Below, one piece after another: positions 9,812 through 19,600 of a stretch of DNA of 64,000 nt; positions within the stretch are counted from its first letter, which is position 1; each line of letters begins with the position of its first letter. The translations under genes and the position numbers were made by a program. The DNA comes from Pseudomonas sp. URMO17WK12:I2 (lineage in GTDB: Bacteria; Pseudomonadota; Gammaproteobacteria; Pseudomonadales; Pseudomonadaceae), in the NCBI RefSeq assembly GCF_003253735.1, contig NZ_QKYW01000004.1, positions 1 to 64,000 on the forward strand, read 5' to 3'. A model generated the notes under the pieces. It searched no databases. It was not told the origin of the DNA and saw only the letters and a program-made list of their open reading frames with translations.

Positions 9812-10515
9812 ACCTGCTGCTGCTTGAGGACGGTGACTTCGTCGCCGCCGACCGCGTGCGCTTGAGCGGTCGCCGCCTCACTCATCTCAATGAAGTGCAC
9901 CGGGCCGAGAGCGGCGACACCTTGCGTGTCGGTCGTCTCGGCGGGCAGATGGGCCGCGGCCAGCTGTTGCAGCTCGATGGAGCGAGCGCGGAACTGCAGG
10001 TCGCCTTCGACCAGCCGCCACCGGCCAAACTGCCGATCACCCTGCTGCTGGCCCTGCCGCGCCCGAAGATGCTCAAGCGTGTGCTGCAGAGCGTCAGCGC
10101 CATGGGCGTGCCGCGGCTGATCCTGCTCAACAGCTTCCGGGTGGAAAAAAGCTTCTGGCAGACGCCCTTTCTGGAGCCGGACGCGATTCGCGAGCAGCTG
10201 ATCCTCGGCCTGGAGCAGGCCCGCGATACGCTGCTGCCCGAGGTGATCATCGAGAAACGCTTCAAGCCCTTCGTCGAGGATCGCCTGCCGCAGCTGGCCG
10301 CCGGTACCCTCGGCCTGACCGGCCACCCCGGCGATTATCCTGCCTGCCCGCGCGCCGTCGAACAGCCGGTAACCCTGGCCATCGGCCCAGAGGGCGGCTG
10401 GATCCCTTACGAAGTCGACAAGCTCGCTGAGGCTGGCCTGCAGCCCGTGCAGCTGGGCGAACGCATTCTGCGGGTGGAAACGGCGGTGACGGCGCTGCTT
10501 GCCCGGTTGTTCTGA
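9808..10515 (+). CDS. rsmE: 16S rRNA (uracil-1498-N3)-methyltransferase RsmE
   Basis: SPOUT-class methyltransferase that modifies U1498 of 16S rRNA. The 235-aa product has an N-terminal PUA-like part ([20 protein letters not shown]) and a C-terminal SPOUT domain. Near the knot is the SAM-binding signature [15 protein letters not shown], and [19 protein letters not shown] is at the end. It overlaps tatC by 4 bases. The same adjacency of rsmE to tatC is found in P. aeruginosa (PA5070-PA5071). The gene downstream is separated by a REP-like palindrome. Confidence 0.95.
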   Translation: MNLLLLEDGDFVAADRVRLSGRRLTHLNEVHRAESGDTLRVGRLGGQMGRGQLLQLDGASAELQVAFDQPPPAKLPITLLLALPRPKMLKRVLQSVSAMGVPRLILLNSFRVEKSFWQTPFLEPDAIREQLILGLEQARDTLLPEVIIEKRFKPFVEDRLPQLAAGTLGLTGHPGDYPACPRAVEQPVTLAIGPEGGWIPYEVDKLAEAGLQPVQLGERILRVETAVTALLARLF

Positions 10516-10566
10516 GCGGCAGCTCAAGGGCGGCTCGGTAGCAGTAGCCGTCTTGGTTGCAACATC

Positions 10567-10629
10567 TGTGGGAGCGGGCGGGGACGCCTAGGCCATGCCC
10601 GCGATTCGCGCGCATGGCCCGCTCCCACA
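10567..10629. repeat. REP-like palindromic repeat, copy 1
   Basis: An imperfect inverted repeat bounded by TGTGGGAGCGGGC and GGCCCGCTCCCACA with a GC-rich centre. A related palindrome occurs at 15963-16011. Repeats with the TGTGGGAGC...GCTCCCACA ends are common extragenic palindromes in Pseudomonas. It lies after rsmE, where it could also act as a transcript 3' end. Confidence 0.85.
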
Positions 10630-10744
10630 AAAGCAGATCATCGTCCGCTTCAACGACATCGGGTAGCACCTTGCTCAGCACATCGATTTGGCGCCAGCCT
10701 GCTGTCTGCCTATGATGAACACCTCGTGCCCACAAGGAGCTGTC

Positions 10745-11638
10745 ATGCGCCGTCTGCTCACCGGCATCACCGTTATCCTTCTGCTGCTGCTCAACACCCT
10801 GATCCTGATCGGGCCAATGATGCTGATCTCCATCGGCAGGCTGGTGTTGCCCGGCAAGGCGCTGAAGGCAGCCTGCTCGCGCCAGGTGATGAATATCGCC
10901 GAGGCCTGGGCGGAGAACTGCAAGCGTATCTTCGCCGCGCTCACGCCGACCCAGTGGGATATCCGCGGCAACGCCGAGCTGCGCCAGGACACCTCCTACC
11001 TGATCATCAGCAACCACCAATCGTGGGTCGATATTCCCGCGCTGGTGCAGGCATTCAACCGCAAGACGCCCTACTTCAAGTTCTTCCTCAAACAGCAGCT
11101 GATCTGGGTGCCGTTTCTCGGCCTGGCGTTCTGGGCGCTGGACTACCCCTTCATGAAGCGCTACAGCAAGGCCAAGCTGGAGAAGTACCCGCACCTCAAG
11201 GGCCAGGATCTGGAAATAACCCGCCGCGCCTGCGAGAAATTCCGCGACCTGCCGGTGACGGTGGTCAATTACCTGGAAGGCACGCGCTTCACCCCGGCCA
11301 AACGGGCCCAGCAGGGCTCGCCGTACCGCTATCTGCTCAAGCCCAAGGCCGGTGGTGTGGCCTTCGTGCTGGCGGCCCTGGGTGAACAGCTCGACGCGAT
11401 TCTCGACGTCACCCTCGTCTACCCGGAAGGCACCCCGCCGGGCTTCTGGAAGCTGGCCAGCGGCCAGGTGCCGAAGGTCATCATGGATATCCGCACCCGC
11501 CCGCTGGAGCCTGCGCTGTGGCAAGGCGACTACCAGAACGACCCGGACTTTCGCCTGCACGTGCAGGAGTGGGTCAGTGGGCTGTGGGAAGAGAAGGATG
11601 CATTGATCGCCAGGCTCAAGCAGGAAGCAGAGGGCTGA
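10745..11638 (+). CDS. YihG-like membrane acyltransferase (PlsC family)
   Basis: Lysophospholipid/1-acylglycerol-phosphate-type acyltransferase. The 297-aa product has an N-terminal membrane helix (LLTGITVILLLLLNTLILIG), the catalytic NHxxxxD block (SNHQSWVDIPAL, about residue 88), and the glycerol-phosphate binding motif YLEGTRFTPAKR (about residue 180). The internal segment KFFLKQQLIWVPFLGLAFWALDYPFMKRYSK is shared by E. coli YihG and its relatives. YihG has been linked to cis-vaccenoyl phosphatidylglycerol synthesis, and the substrate here is unknown. The ATG at 10745 follows AAGGAG; an earlier in-frame ATG would add 19 unlikely residues. A MITE-like element begins 11 bases after the stop. 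Confidence 0.85.
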   Translation: MRRLLTGITVILLLLLNTLILIGPMMLISIGRLVLPGKALKAACSRQVMNIAEAWAENCKRIFAALTPTQWDIRGNAELRQDTSYLIISNHQSWVDIPALVQAFNRKTPYFKFFLKQQLIWVPFLGLAFWALDYPFMKRYSKAKLEKYPHLKGQDLEITRRACEKFRDLPVTVVNYLEGTRFTPAKRAQQGSPYRYLLKPKAGGVAFVLAALGEQLDAILDVTLVYPEGTPPGFWKLASGQVPKVIMDIRTRPLEPALWQGDYQNDPDFRLHVQEWVSGLWEEKDALIARLKQEAEG

Positions 11639-11649
11639 ACCTGCTCTAA

Positions 11650-11878
11650 CAGGCCGTTGAAAAACTACCTCCGTTGCCGGCACATCGTTAAAAACAGCCT
11701 CGCGTGCGAGCCCAGTCAAAATGCTCATGTACAACTCGTACACTCCGCTTTTGACTCACTGCGTTCGCCCTACGGGCCAGCCTTCGGCTGTTACTGCGCT
11801 GCGCTACGTTTCGGCTGTTTTTGCGGGGCCGCCATCGGCCTCGTTCCGGCGGCCTCGCTGACGTTTTTCAACGGCCTG
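11650..11878. mobile_element. MITE-like element, copy 1 (229 bp)
   Basis: Non-coding element with near-perfect terminal inverted repeats, CAGGCCGTTGAAAAAC at the left and the reverse complement at the right end. It is flanked by CTAA and CTAG, a possible 4-bp YTAR-type target duplication. A shorter relative lies at 24100-24238 in the opposite orientation. The two share the ends and internal blocks (CGTTAAAAAC followed by GCCTC; TCAAAATGCTCAT). It carries no transposase. The target pattern would fit an IS5-type parent, but this is inference. Confidence 0.75.
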
Positions 11879-11896
11879 CTAGCCGGGGCAGATCGA

Positions 11897-12331
11897 TCAA
11901 TCCGGCAGGATCATATGGCCGGCCTCATCGAGTGGCGCAAAGGGGTTGTGCGCCAGCTCCCAGAGATGGCCATCGGGGTCGGCGAAGTAGCCCGAGTAAC
12001 CACCCCAGAACACCTTTTCAGGCGCCTTGACCTGCCGCGCGCCAGAGGCAACCGCCAGCGCCATGGCGGCGTCGACGGCTTCCGGGCTATCCAGGTTGTG
12101 CGCCAGAGTAATGCCGGAAAAGCCCGCGGGGCCGGCCTCGGGCAGGTTGGCGTCCCTGGCCAGCTCGTCGCGTGAGAACAACCCCAGGGCGAGCCCCTTG
12201 AGCTTGATGAACACGATCTTGTCCTGGGAAGCCGACGAGCGCGTCCAGCCCAGTCGCTCGTAGAAGGCGGCGCTGGCCTGTACATCGGCGACGCCGAGGG
12301 TGATCAGGGAAATCCGTCGGTCAAAGCTCAT
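11897..12331 (-). CDS. VOC-family (glyoxalase/bleomycin-resistance fold) protein
   Basis: A 144-aa single-domain vicinal oxygen chelate protein, substrate unknown. It starts MSFDRRISLITLGVADVQAS, the usual first strand of the fold, followed by AFYERLGW. It ends with the metal-ligand region YFADPDGHLWELAHNP. The ATG at 12331 has GCAGGAG upstream, whereas the longer in-frame reading has an arginine-rich non-conserved extension. Members include glyoxalases, dioxygenases and resistance proteins, and nothing in the context narrows this down. Its stop lies 19 bases from the right end of the MITE-like element. Confidence 0.85.
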   Translation of the reverse strand: MSFDRRISLITLGVADVQASAAFYERLGWTRSSASQDKIVFIKLKGLALGLFSRDELARDANLPEAGPAGFSGITLAHNLDSPEAVDAAMALAVASGARQVKAPEKVFWGGYSGYFADPDGHLWELAHNPFAPLDEAGHMILPD

Positions 12332-12399
12332 GGGGTGCTCCTGCAAAAGAGTTGAGCCAGCTGCGCTGGCCCACGGGCTATCGATAATGCGCCATCCAG

Positions 12400-13029
12400 T
12401 CAGAAGCGGTGTAGCCAGGTGACCCCCGGATAGTCGGCGAAGGCGCTGGGGAACAGCAAGTCGCCGTGGTAGAGGGGATTGTCGAGTCGCGTCCAGGCGG
12501 GCTCGAAGCCGGGATCCTGAGCCTGGATGGCCTCGGCGAGCAGGGTCGTGCAATAGCGGTGTGGCTGGTCACGTACCTCCAACACGAATGGCTCCCCGAC
12601 CGCGTCGACCAGCGCCTGTGCGGCCGCCTGTTTCTGGTGGGCGCTGAGAAACCCGGGACGCGCGATCGCGAAATGGCGGGCCAATGCTGGCTGCAGAAAG
12701 TCTTCAAGCGTGCTGATCAGCACCTGGTTCAAGCGTTGCGGGTCGTCATCGGTGGTGGCATGCACCACCAGCACCCGGGGCTCGGTGGCCACCACCATGC
12801 CGATATGCGAATAGTCGCCACCGCCCATCTGCTGCACCAGACGGCTGTCTGCCGAATGACCGAGACGAAACAGCCAGTCTCCCGTCTGCAGCGCCGGCAG
12901 CTGGCTCAGATCAGGCCCGCCAACCAGGGGTTCGGCCCTGGGCAACCAGCAGAGCAGCAGGGGCCCTGCCAGTAGGATCGAGAGCGCCAGCAGATACCGG
13001 GAGCGGCGCCTCAGATGCGAACCTTCCAC
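12400..13029 (-). CDS. YiiX/YebB-like NlpC/P60-superfamily cysteine hydrolase
   Basis: A 209-aa membrane-anchored or secreted protein with an N-terminal hydrophobic anchor (YLLALSILLAGPLLLCWL). The papain-like permuted NlpC/P60 fold is indicated by LQTGDWLFRLG, the histidine in GGGDYSHIGMVV (about residue 72) and the cysteine in HRYCTTLLAEA (about residue 158), which would be the catalytic pair. These proteins are usually annotated as YiiX/YebB-like hydrolases of lipid or peptide substrates. The start is GTG at 13029, overlapping the upstream lipoprotein gene by 19 bases. This start is not certain. Confidence 0.75.
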   Translation of the reverse strand: MEGSHLRRRSRYLLALSILLAGPLLLCWLPRAEPLVGGPDLSQLPALQTGDWLFRLGHSADSRLVQQMGGGDYSHIGMVVATEPRVLVVHATTDDDPQRLNQVLISTLEDFLQPALARHFAIARPGFLSAHQKQAAAQALVDAVGEPFVLEVRDQPHRYCTTLLAEAIQAQDPGFEPAWTRLDNPLYHGDLLFPSAFADYPGVTWLHRF

Positions 13030-13415
13030 TGATCATCGACCTTGGTCAGTCGAACCGATTCGGTCTGGGCCGGCACATCGGCTTTCTTGAAGGTGATCGT
13101 GACCTTGCTGGTAGCCTGGCTCTTGTCATCGTTGTAGACGGCTTCGTCAGCCTTGATCTGGTCGATGCCGCCCAGCTTTTCCGCCTGCTCGGAGCGTTTG
13201 GCCACGGCCATTTTCAACTTGCCGCGAACCATCTCCTCGGCACCTTCATTGGCGTCGGCAGGCACGGCTATCAGCTTGTACATGCCATCCGCATCGTTGG
13301 AGAACGACGCCTCGATAAAGGATTTTGCGACCGCTTCGGGTGAGTCACTGGATGAACACGCCGCGAGCAGTACAGCGGTAAGGGCAATGAAGAGGAAACG
13401 CGATAGAGCAGCCAT
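13011..13415 (-). CDS. Small lipoprotein with DUF4878-like fold
   Basis: A 134-aa lipoprotein. The signal peptide (MAALSRFLFIALTAVLLAAC) ends in a clear lipobox LAAC. The mature part has the pattern SPEAVAKSFIEASFSNDADGMYKL and a C-terminal strand VRLTKVDDQWKVRI, resembling NTF2-like DUF4878 lipoproteins. The ATG at 13415 has AAGGATC upstream and places the lipobox correctly, whereas a longer in-frame reading would bury the signal. It precedes and overlaps the YiiX-like gene, so the two may be co-expressed in the envelope. Function is unknown. Confidence 0.8.
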   Translation of the reverse strand: MAALSRFLFIALTAVLLAACSSSDSPEAVAKSFIEASFSNDADGMYKLIAVPADANEGAEEMVRGKLKMAVAKRSEQAEKLGGIDQIKADEAVYNDDKSQATSKVTITFKKADVPAQTESVRLTKVDDQWKVRI

Positions 13416-13546
13416 GAACGATCCTTGCAGGCAATGAGACGCAGCGAGCGCCCCGAAAAAGGGCACCCAGTCTAACGCCGTGACCGGTCATGTCAAAGTG
13501 TGTCAGGCAGGAGCGAGGCCCTTGCCGGGCCCCGCCTGGTGCAGCC

Positions 13547-14746
13547 TCAGGCAGCGCTGAAGGTCTTGTGCGGGTCGATGACGAACTTCTTCGGTACGCC
13601 GGCATCGAACTCGCCGTAACCACGCGGCGCGTCGTCCAGGCTGATGACCTGCACGCCGACCACTTCGGCGATGTTGATGCGGTCCCACATGATGGCCTGC
13701 ATCAGTGCACGGTTGTACTTCATTACCGGAGTCTGGCCGGTGTGGAAGCTGTGCGACTTGGCCCAGCCGAGGCCGAAGCGGATGCTCAGGCTGCCGATCT
13801 TCGCCGCTGCGTCCACAGCGCCCGGGTCTTCGGTGACGTAGAGGCCGGGGATACCGATCTTGCCGGCGACCCGTACCACGCCCATCAGCGAGTTGAGCAC
13901 CGTGGCCGGCGCTTCCTGCTGGGCACCGGAGTGGCCGTGACCGCGGGCCTCGAAGCCTACCGCATCGACTGCGCAATCCACTTCCGGCTCACCGAGCAGG
14001 TCGGCGATCTGTTCATGCAGCGGCGTGTCCTTGGACAGGTCGGCGATCTCGAAGCCCTGAGCCTTGGCGTGGGCCAGGCGCACCGGGTTGACGTCACCGA
14101 CGATCACCACCGCGGCGCCCAGCAAACGCGCCGAGGCTGCAGCAGCCAGGCCGACCGGGCCGGCACCGGCGATATAAACGCTGCTGCCGGGGCCAACGCC
14201 TGCGGTAACGGCACCGTGGTAGCCGGTCGGCAGAATGTCGGAAAGGCAGGTCAGGTCGCGGATCTTCTCCATCGCCTTGTCGCGATCCGGCAGCTTGAGC
14301 AGGTTGAAGTCGGCGTAAGGTACCAGCACGTATTCGGCCTGGCCGCCGGTCCAGTCGCCCATGTCGACGTAGCCGTAGGCACCGCCGGCACGCGCCGGGT
14401 TGACGGTCAGGCACACGCCGGTGTGCTGTTCCTTGCAGGAGCGGCAGCGGCCACAGGCGACGTTGAACGGCACCGAAACCAGATCGCCGATCTTCAGGTT
14501 CTCGACGTCACTGCCCTTCTCGATCACCTCACCGGTGATCTCGTGGCCGAGCACCAGGCCGACCTGGGCAGTGGTACGGCCGCGCACCATGTGCTGGTCG
14601 GAGCCGCAGATATTGGTGGAAACGACCTTGAGAATGACCCCGTGCTCGATCTTGCGACCGCGCGGATCCTGCATCTTCGGATAGTCGATCTTCTGGACTT
14701 CGACCTTGCCTGTGCCGAGATAGACGACACCGCGATTACCAGACAT
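13547..14746 (-). CDS. fdhA: Glutathione-independent formaldehyde dehydrogenase
   Basis: Zinc- and NAD-dependent dehydrogenase that oxidises formaldehyde to formate without glutathione. It removes the formaldehyde released in sarcosine and dimethylglycine demethylation. The 399-aa product shows the catalytic zinc ligands (STNICGSDQHM, LGHEITGEV), the structural zinc loop (CGRCRSCKEQHTGVC) and the Rossmann motif GAGPVGLAAAASARLLGA. It matches the P. aeruginosa fdhA located after purU in the sarcosine cluster, the same neighbourhood as here. The 226-bp gap to purU could hold a separate promoter. Confidence 0.95.
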   Translation of the reverse strand: MSGNRGVVYLGTGKVEVQKIDYPKMQDPRGRKIEHGVILKVVSTNICGSDQHMVRGRTTAQVGLVLGHEITGEVIEKGSDVENLKIGDLVSVPFNVACGRCRSCKEQHTGVCLTVNPARAGGAYGYVDMGDWTGGQAEYVLVPYADFNLLKLPDRDKAMEKIRDLTCLSDILPTGYHGAVTAGVGPGSSVYIAGAGPVGLAAAASARLLGAAVVIVGDVNPVRLAHAKAQGFEIADLSKDTPLHEQIADLLGEPEVDCAVDAVGFEARGHGHSGAQQEAPATVLNSLMGVVRVAGKIGIPGLYVTEDPGAVDAAAKIGSLSIRFGLGWAKSHSFHTGQTPVMKYNRALMQAIMWDRINIAEVVGVQVISLDDAPRGYGEFDAGVPKKFVIDPHKTFSAA

Positions 14747-14972
14747 ATGAATCTCCTTCTTCTTGTGGATGCAAGGCGCGTAGGTCTTGCAATGGAGTAT
14801 TGAAGCGCCTGTCTCGGCACCCGCCGGTGAGGGCAGGACGGCTACCGAGCTGTCGCGCCGACGATGGAGGCAGCGCGAATGGTTCAGCCAGACTAGCTAG
14901 CGGGCGGCGCGGCCGCGGACACAAAACCGACAGCCGCCGTTCTGTGTGCGGCAGCCAGGGTCTGTGCCCTTG

Positions 14973-15830
14973 TCAGAGCACCACGGTGCGATTGGCGTTG
15001 AGGAACACCCGGCGCTCGAGGAAATAGCCGACTGCGCGGGCCAGGGTCAGGCATTCGATATCACGACCTTTAGCCACCAGATCCTCGGGGTAGTGCGCAT
15101 GATCGACACTTTCCACCCCCTGGGTGATGATCGGTCCTTCATCTAGGTCGTTGTTGATGAAGTGGGCGGTGGCGCCGACCAGCTTGACACCCTTCTGGTA
15201 CGCCTGGTGGTAGGGCTTGGCCCCCTTGAAACCGGGCAGCAGCGAGTGGTGGATGTTGATGGCGCGGCCATCGAGCTTGCGGCACAGGTCGGCGGACAGT
15301 ACCTGCATGTAGCGGGCGAGCACTACCAGCTCGGCGCCGGTGTCCTCGACCACCTGCATGACCCGGCGCTCCTGGGCGGGTTTGTCGTTGGGGTCGAGGG
15401 GAAAGTGGTGGTACGGGATGCCGTGCCAGTCGGCGAGCGGCTTGAGGTCCGGGTGGTTGGAGACGATGGCGGTGATATCCATCGGCAACTGGCCGGTGCG
15501 CTGGCGGTAGAGCAGATCGTTGAGGCAGTGGTCGGCCTTGGAGACCATGATCACCACCTTGGCGCGATAGCCCGGCGGCGTCAGCTCGGTGCACATGTCG
15601 AATGGTGCGGTACGTTCGTTGAGGCCGGCGAGGAAGGTCGCTTCGTCGAAATCGGCTTGAGTCCGGAATTCGACGCGGATGAAGAAGCGATTGGCCAGGC
15701 GATCATCGAAGCTGTGGTGCTCGGTGACGTAGCAGCCCTGCTCGAACAGGTAGCGGGTCACCACGTCCACGGTACCCAACAGGCTCGGGCAGTGGGCGGT
15801 GAGAATCCAGGTGTCGGGGGTGCGGCTCAT
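14973..15830 (-). CDS. purU: Formyltetrahydrofolate deformylase PurU
   Basis: Hydrolyses 10-formyl-THF to formate and THF, recycling folate loaded by sarcosine oxidase. The 285-aa product has an N-terminal ACT domain (WILTAHCPSLLGTVDVVTRYL) and a C-terminal formyltransferase-like domain with INIHHSLLPGFKGAKPYHQA and HFINNDLDEGPIITQ, which carry the catalytic His and Asp. The start ATG at 15830 has AAGGAATC upstream. It lies between fdhA and soxG as in P. aeruginosa. A REP-like palindrome separates it from soxG. Confidence 0.95.
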   Translation of the reverse strand: MSRTPDTWILTAHCPSLLGTVDVVTRYLFEQGCYVTEHHSFDDRLANRFFIRVEFRTQADFDEATFLAGLNERTAPFDMCTELTPPGYRAKVVIMVSKADHCLNDLLYRQRTGQLPMDITAIVSNHPDLKPLADWHGIPYHHFPLDPNDKPAQERRVMQVVEDTGAELVVLARYMQVLSADLCRKLDGRAINIHHSLLPGFKGAKPYHQAYQKGVKLVGATAHFINNDLDEGPIITQGVESVDHAHYPEDLVAKGRDIECLTLARAVGYFLERRVFLNANRTVVL

Positions 15831-15962
15831 GAAAGCGATTCCTTGTGCAGATCGCTCCCATGCGCCGACCGGCAGTGCACGACGGGGAGCATCATTGGCT
15901 GCGTCCATACGCAACCTTGGGGAGTGGTGACACCAAGGTAGGAGCAAAAAATAGCGTGCCTC

Positions 15963-16011
15963 TGTGGGAGCGCGCCATGCGCGCGAATCGCGGGCATGGC
16001 CCGCTCCCACA
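15963..16011. repeat. REP-like palindromic repeat, copy 2
   Basis: Inverted repeat TGTGGGAGCGCGCC... ending in GCCCGCTCCCACA, same family as 10567-10629. It lies between soxG and purU and may mark a transcript end or stabilise the sox mRNA 3' end. Confidence 0.85.
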
Positions 16012-16042
16012 TTTAGTCACCGCTTTTATCCTGCTCGAAGCC

Positions 16043-16672
16043 TCAGGCCTCCACGGCCAGCCCGTATTCGGCGCTGGCATCCTGCAGCCACAGCCAGAAG
16101 TAGTCGGAGAAGCTACGACGGATCAGCAGTTCCCAGGTGTCTTCACCAGTGTGGCGAATCACCAGCTGGGACTTGGCGAACACCGTGCCCACCGCCTTGC
16201 CGACCGGGAAGTTGTTCGGGTGCACGTCGTAACTGCTGGATTTCATCAGCAGCTCACGCACCTTCGGCCCGGAGAGCTCCACCAGGGTCTGCCCGCCGCT
16301 GACGTTGACCACCGAAATATGCTGGCCGTCCAGGGCTTCGTGCAGCTTGCCCTCGACCTCGAACTCGCTGCCGCCGGGCACGATCAGCAGCCATTCGTCC
16401 GGGCCCAGCCACTGCAGCGAGGTGTCGCCGTTGGCCACCAGGGTCAGCGCGCCTGGCAATTCCAGACCGAGGGCCTTGTGCACACCGCCGGCGAAGTTGG
16501 CATCGGCGGCGTCGCCACGCAGGACCAGATGGCCCAGCAGGCTCTTTTCGCGCAGCGTGACGCCGGCACCCTGGCGGCCCTTGCCGGCCAATTCGTGCAA
16601 ACCGGCATGGTGCAGGGAGGATTGCCCGGCGATGTCGGCAGGGCGTTGCTGATAAACATTGGCGTTAGACAT
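16043..16672 (-). CDS. soxG: Sarcosine oxidase gamma subunit
   Basis: Gamma subunit of heterotetrameric sarcosine oxidase, which oxidatively demethylates sarcosine to glycine. The 209-aa product starts MSNANVYQQRPAD and has a GcvT-like (aminomethyltransferase) fold with WLGPDEWLLIVP, VVNVSGGQTLVELSGPKVRELL and the C-terminal RRSFSDYFWLWLQDAS. The chosen ATG at 16672 lies inside soxA (8-base overlap). The order soxB-soxD-soxA-soxG is the standard operon order. Confidence 0.95.
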   Translation of the reverse strand: MSNANVYQQRPADIAGQSSLHHAGLHELAGKGRQGAGVTLREKSLLGHLVLRGDAADANFAGGVHKALGLELPGALTLVANGDTSLQWLGPDEWLLIVPGGSEFEVEGKLHEALDGQHISVVNVSGGQTLVELSGPKVRELLMKSSSYDVHPNNFPVGKAVGTVFAKSQLVIRHTGEDTWELLIRRSFSDYFWLWLQDASAEYGLAVEA

Positions 16673-19600
16673 TCTGGCGATCCCCTTTCGGGTCATAGAA
16701 CACGGAGCTGACGATTTCGGCTTCGATCACGCTGCCATCGACCAGCGGCGCGAACACGCGCTCGCCGATGCGCTTGAGGCCGTCCCTGACCAGGGCCATG
16801 GCGAAGGAATGGCCCATCGCCGCGCTCATGTAGCTGGAGGTGACGTGGCCAACCATGGTCATCGGAATCGACTGCTTGGCATCGAACACCAGCTGCGCCC
16901 CCTCTGGCAGCACCTTGTTCGGGTCCAGCGGTTTGAGGCCGACCAGCTGCTTGCGGTTTTCCTTGCGGCAGTCCTCACGATTCATGCCGCGCCAGCCGAT
17001 CCAGGAGAACGGTTTGGTGCGACCGACGCACCAGCCCATGTTCAGATCGTCCGGGGTGACCGAGCCGTCGGTGTCCTGACCAACGATGATGAAGCCCTTC
17101 TCGGCACGCAGCACGTGCATGGTCTCTGTGCCGTAAGGCGTCAGGCCATGCTTCTGGCCGGCGGCGATGATCTTTTCCCACACGCCCAGGGCGTAGTTGG
17201 CCTGCACGTTGACTTCGTAGCTCAGTTCGCCGGTGAAGGAGATGCGGAATACCCGCGCCGGCACGCCGCCGACGTTGCCTTCCTTCCAGGTCATGAACGG
17301 GAAGGCGTCTTTATCGAGATCAATATCCGTCACTTCCGCCAGCAGCTTGCGGCTGTTGGGGCCGGACAGGGTCATGGTGGCCCAGTGGTCGGTGACCGAG
17401 GTGAAGTACACCTTCAGCTCCGGCCATTCGGTCTGGTGGTAGATTTCCAGCCACTCCATCACCCGGGCAGCACCGCCGGTGGTGGTGGTCATGAGGAAAT
17501 GGTTGTCGGCCAGGCAGGCGGTCACGCCGTCATCGAAGACCATGCCGTCTTCCTTGCACATCAGGCCGTAGCGGGCCTTGCCGACGTCCAGCTTGGTCCA
17601 GGCGTTGGTGTACACGCGGTTGAGGAACTCGCGGGCATCGGGGCCCTGGATGTCGATCTTGCCGAGGGTCGAGGCGTCCAGGATGCCCACCGCATTGCGC
17701 ACGGCCAGGCACTCACGGGCCACGGCAGCGTGCAGGTCTTCACCTTTCTTCGGAAAGTACCAGGGGCGCTTCCACTGGCCGACGTCCTCGAACTCGGCGC
17801 CATTTTCCAGGTGCCACTTCTGCATGGCGGTGTAGCGCTTGGGCTCGAACAGATCGCCGCAATGACGACCGGCGATGGCGCCGAAGGTCACCGGGGTGTA
17901 GTTCGGGCGGAACATGGTGGTGCCCATCTCAGCGATGCTGATGCCCAGCGAACGGGCGGCGATGGCCAGGCCGTTGATGTTGCCCAGCTTGCCCTGGTCG
18001 GTACCGAAGCCCAGCGCGGTGTAGCGTTTGACGTGCTCGACCGACTCGAAGCCCTCACGGGTGGCCAGCTCGATACCGGCAGCGGTGACGTCGTTCTGCT
18101 GATCGACGAACTGCTTCGGCGCACGCGCGGTGTTCTTGTCGTGCGGCACCTGGAACAGTGCAATCGACGCTTCCTCGATGCGTTTCTCGGCCTTCGGCAG
18201 TGTGCCGGTCACGGGCTGGAAGCCCACTTCGGCAGCGGCCTTGGCACCGGCTTCGAAACCATCGGCGAGGCTGTCGCCCATGCCGAACACACCATTCACG
18301 GCACCGGCGCAGTGACGCTTCTGGAAGCCTTCACCCGGCACGAAGGCGAGGATCTCTTCACGCCATACCGGGCGACCACCGAGGTGCGAAGCCAGGTGCA
18401 CCACCGGGCTGTAGCCCCCGGAGCTGACGATCAGGTCGCAGTCGAGGGTCTCGCCCGGGCTGGTGACCTTGTGCCTGGCGGCATCGATGGCGCAGATGCG
18501 TGCACCGGTGACGCGCTTGCTACCACGCGCCTCGACCACGGCGCTGCCGGTGAGCACACGCACGCCACGCCGGCGCGCTTCTTCGACCCAGCTGCCGCGC
18601 GGGTTGCTGCGGGCGTCGGCCACGGCCACCACCTGGCGACCGGCGTCGAGCCAGTCGAGCACCACGCGGTAGGCGTAATCGTTGTTGGTCGACAGCACCA
18701 GCTTCTGGCCGGGCGCCACGCCATAACGGCGCACGTAGGTCGACACGGCGTCGGCCAGCATGTTGCCCGGCACGTCGTTGTTGCCGTACACCAGTGGACG
18801 CTCGTGGGCGCCGGTGGCCAGCACCACGCGACCGGCACGCACACGGTGCAGGCGCTGACGCGGCTGGCCCATGGGTGCGACTTCACCGAGGTGATCGGTG
18901 AGGCGCTGGTGGATGGTGAGGAAGTTGTGGTCGTGGTAGCCGTTGACCGTGGCACGCGCCAGCAGGGTCACTTCCGGCATGGCCTCGAGCTCGGCGATGG
19001 CCTTGGCGGCCCACTCGGCGGCGGGCTTGTCGTCGAGCATCTCGCGGGTGGAGAGCAGGCTGCCGCCGAACTCTTCCTGTTCGTCGGCGAGAATCACTCG
19101 GGCACCGCTGCGCCCGGCGGCCAACGCGGCAGCCAGACCGGCAGGACCGGCGCCGACCACCAGCACGTCACAGTGCTGGTTCAGGTAGTCGTAGATATCC
19201 GGGTCGTTTTCCTTCGGCGCACGACCGAGGCCTGCCGCCTTGCGGATGTACTTCTCGTAGGTCAGCCACAGGTTCTGCGGGTACATGAAGGTCTTGTAGT
19301 AGAACCCCGGCGGCATCATGCCGCCGCCGACCTTGCCGAGAATGCCCATCAGGTCGGTGTTGACGCTCGGCCAGCCGTTGGTGCTGGTAGCCGTCAGGTT
19401 CGCGTACAGCGCCTGCTGGGTGGCACGCACGTTGGGGATCTGCGCCGCCTCGGTGCTGCCGATCTGCAGCACGGCGTTGGGCTCTTCGGCGCCGGCGGCG
19501 ACGATGCCGCGCGGGCGCGAGTACTTGAAGCTGCGGCCGATCACGTCGACGCCGTTGGCCAACAGCGCGGCGGCCAGGGTGTCGCCGGCATAACCCTGGT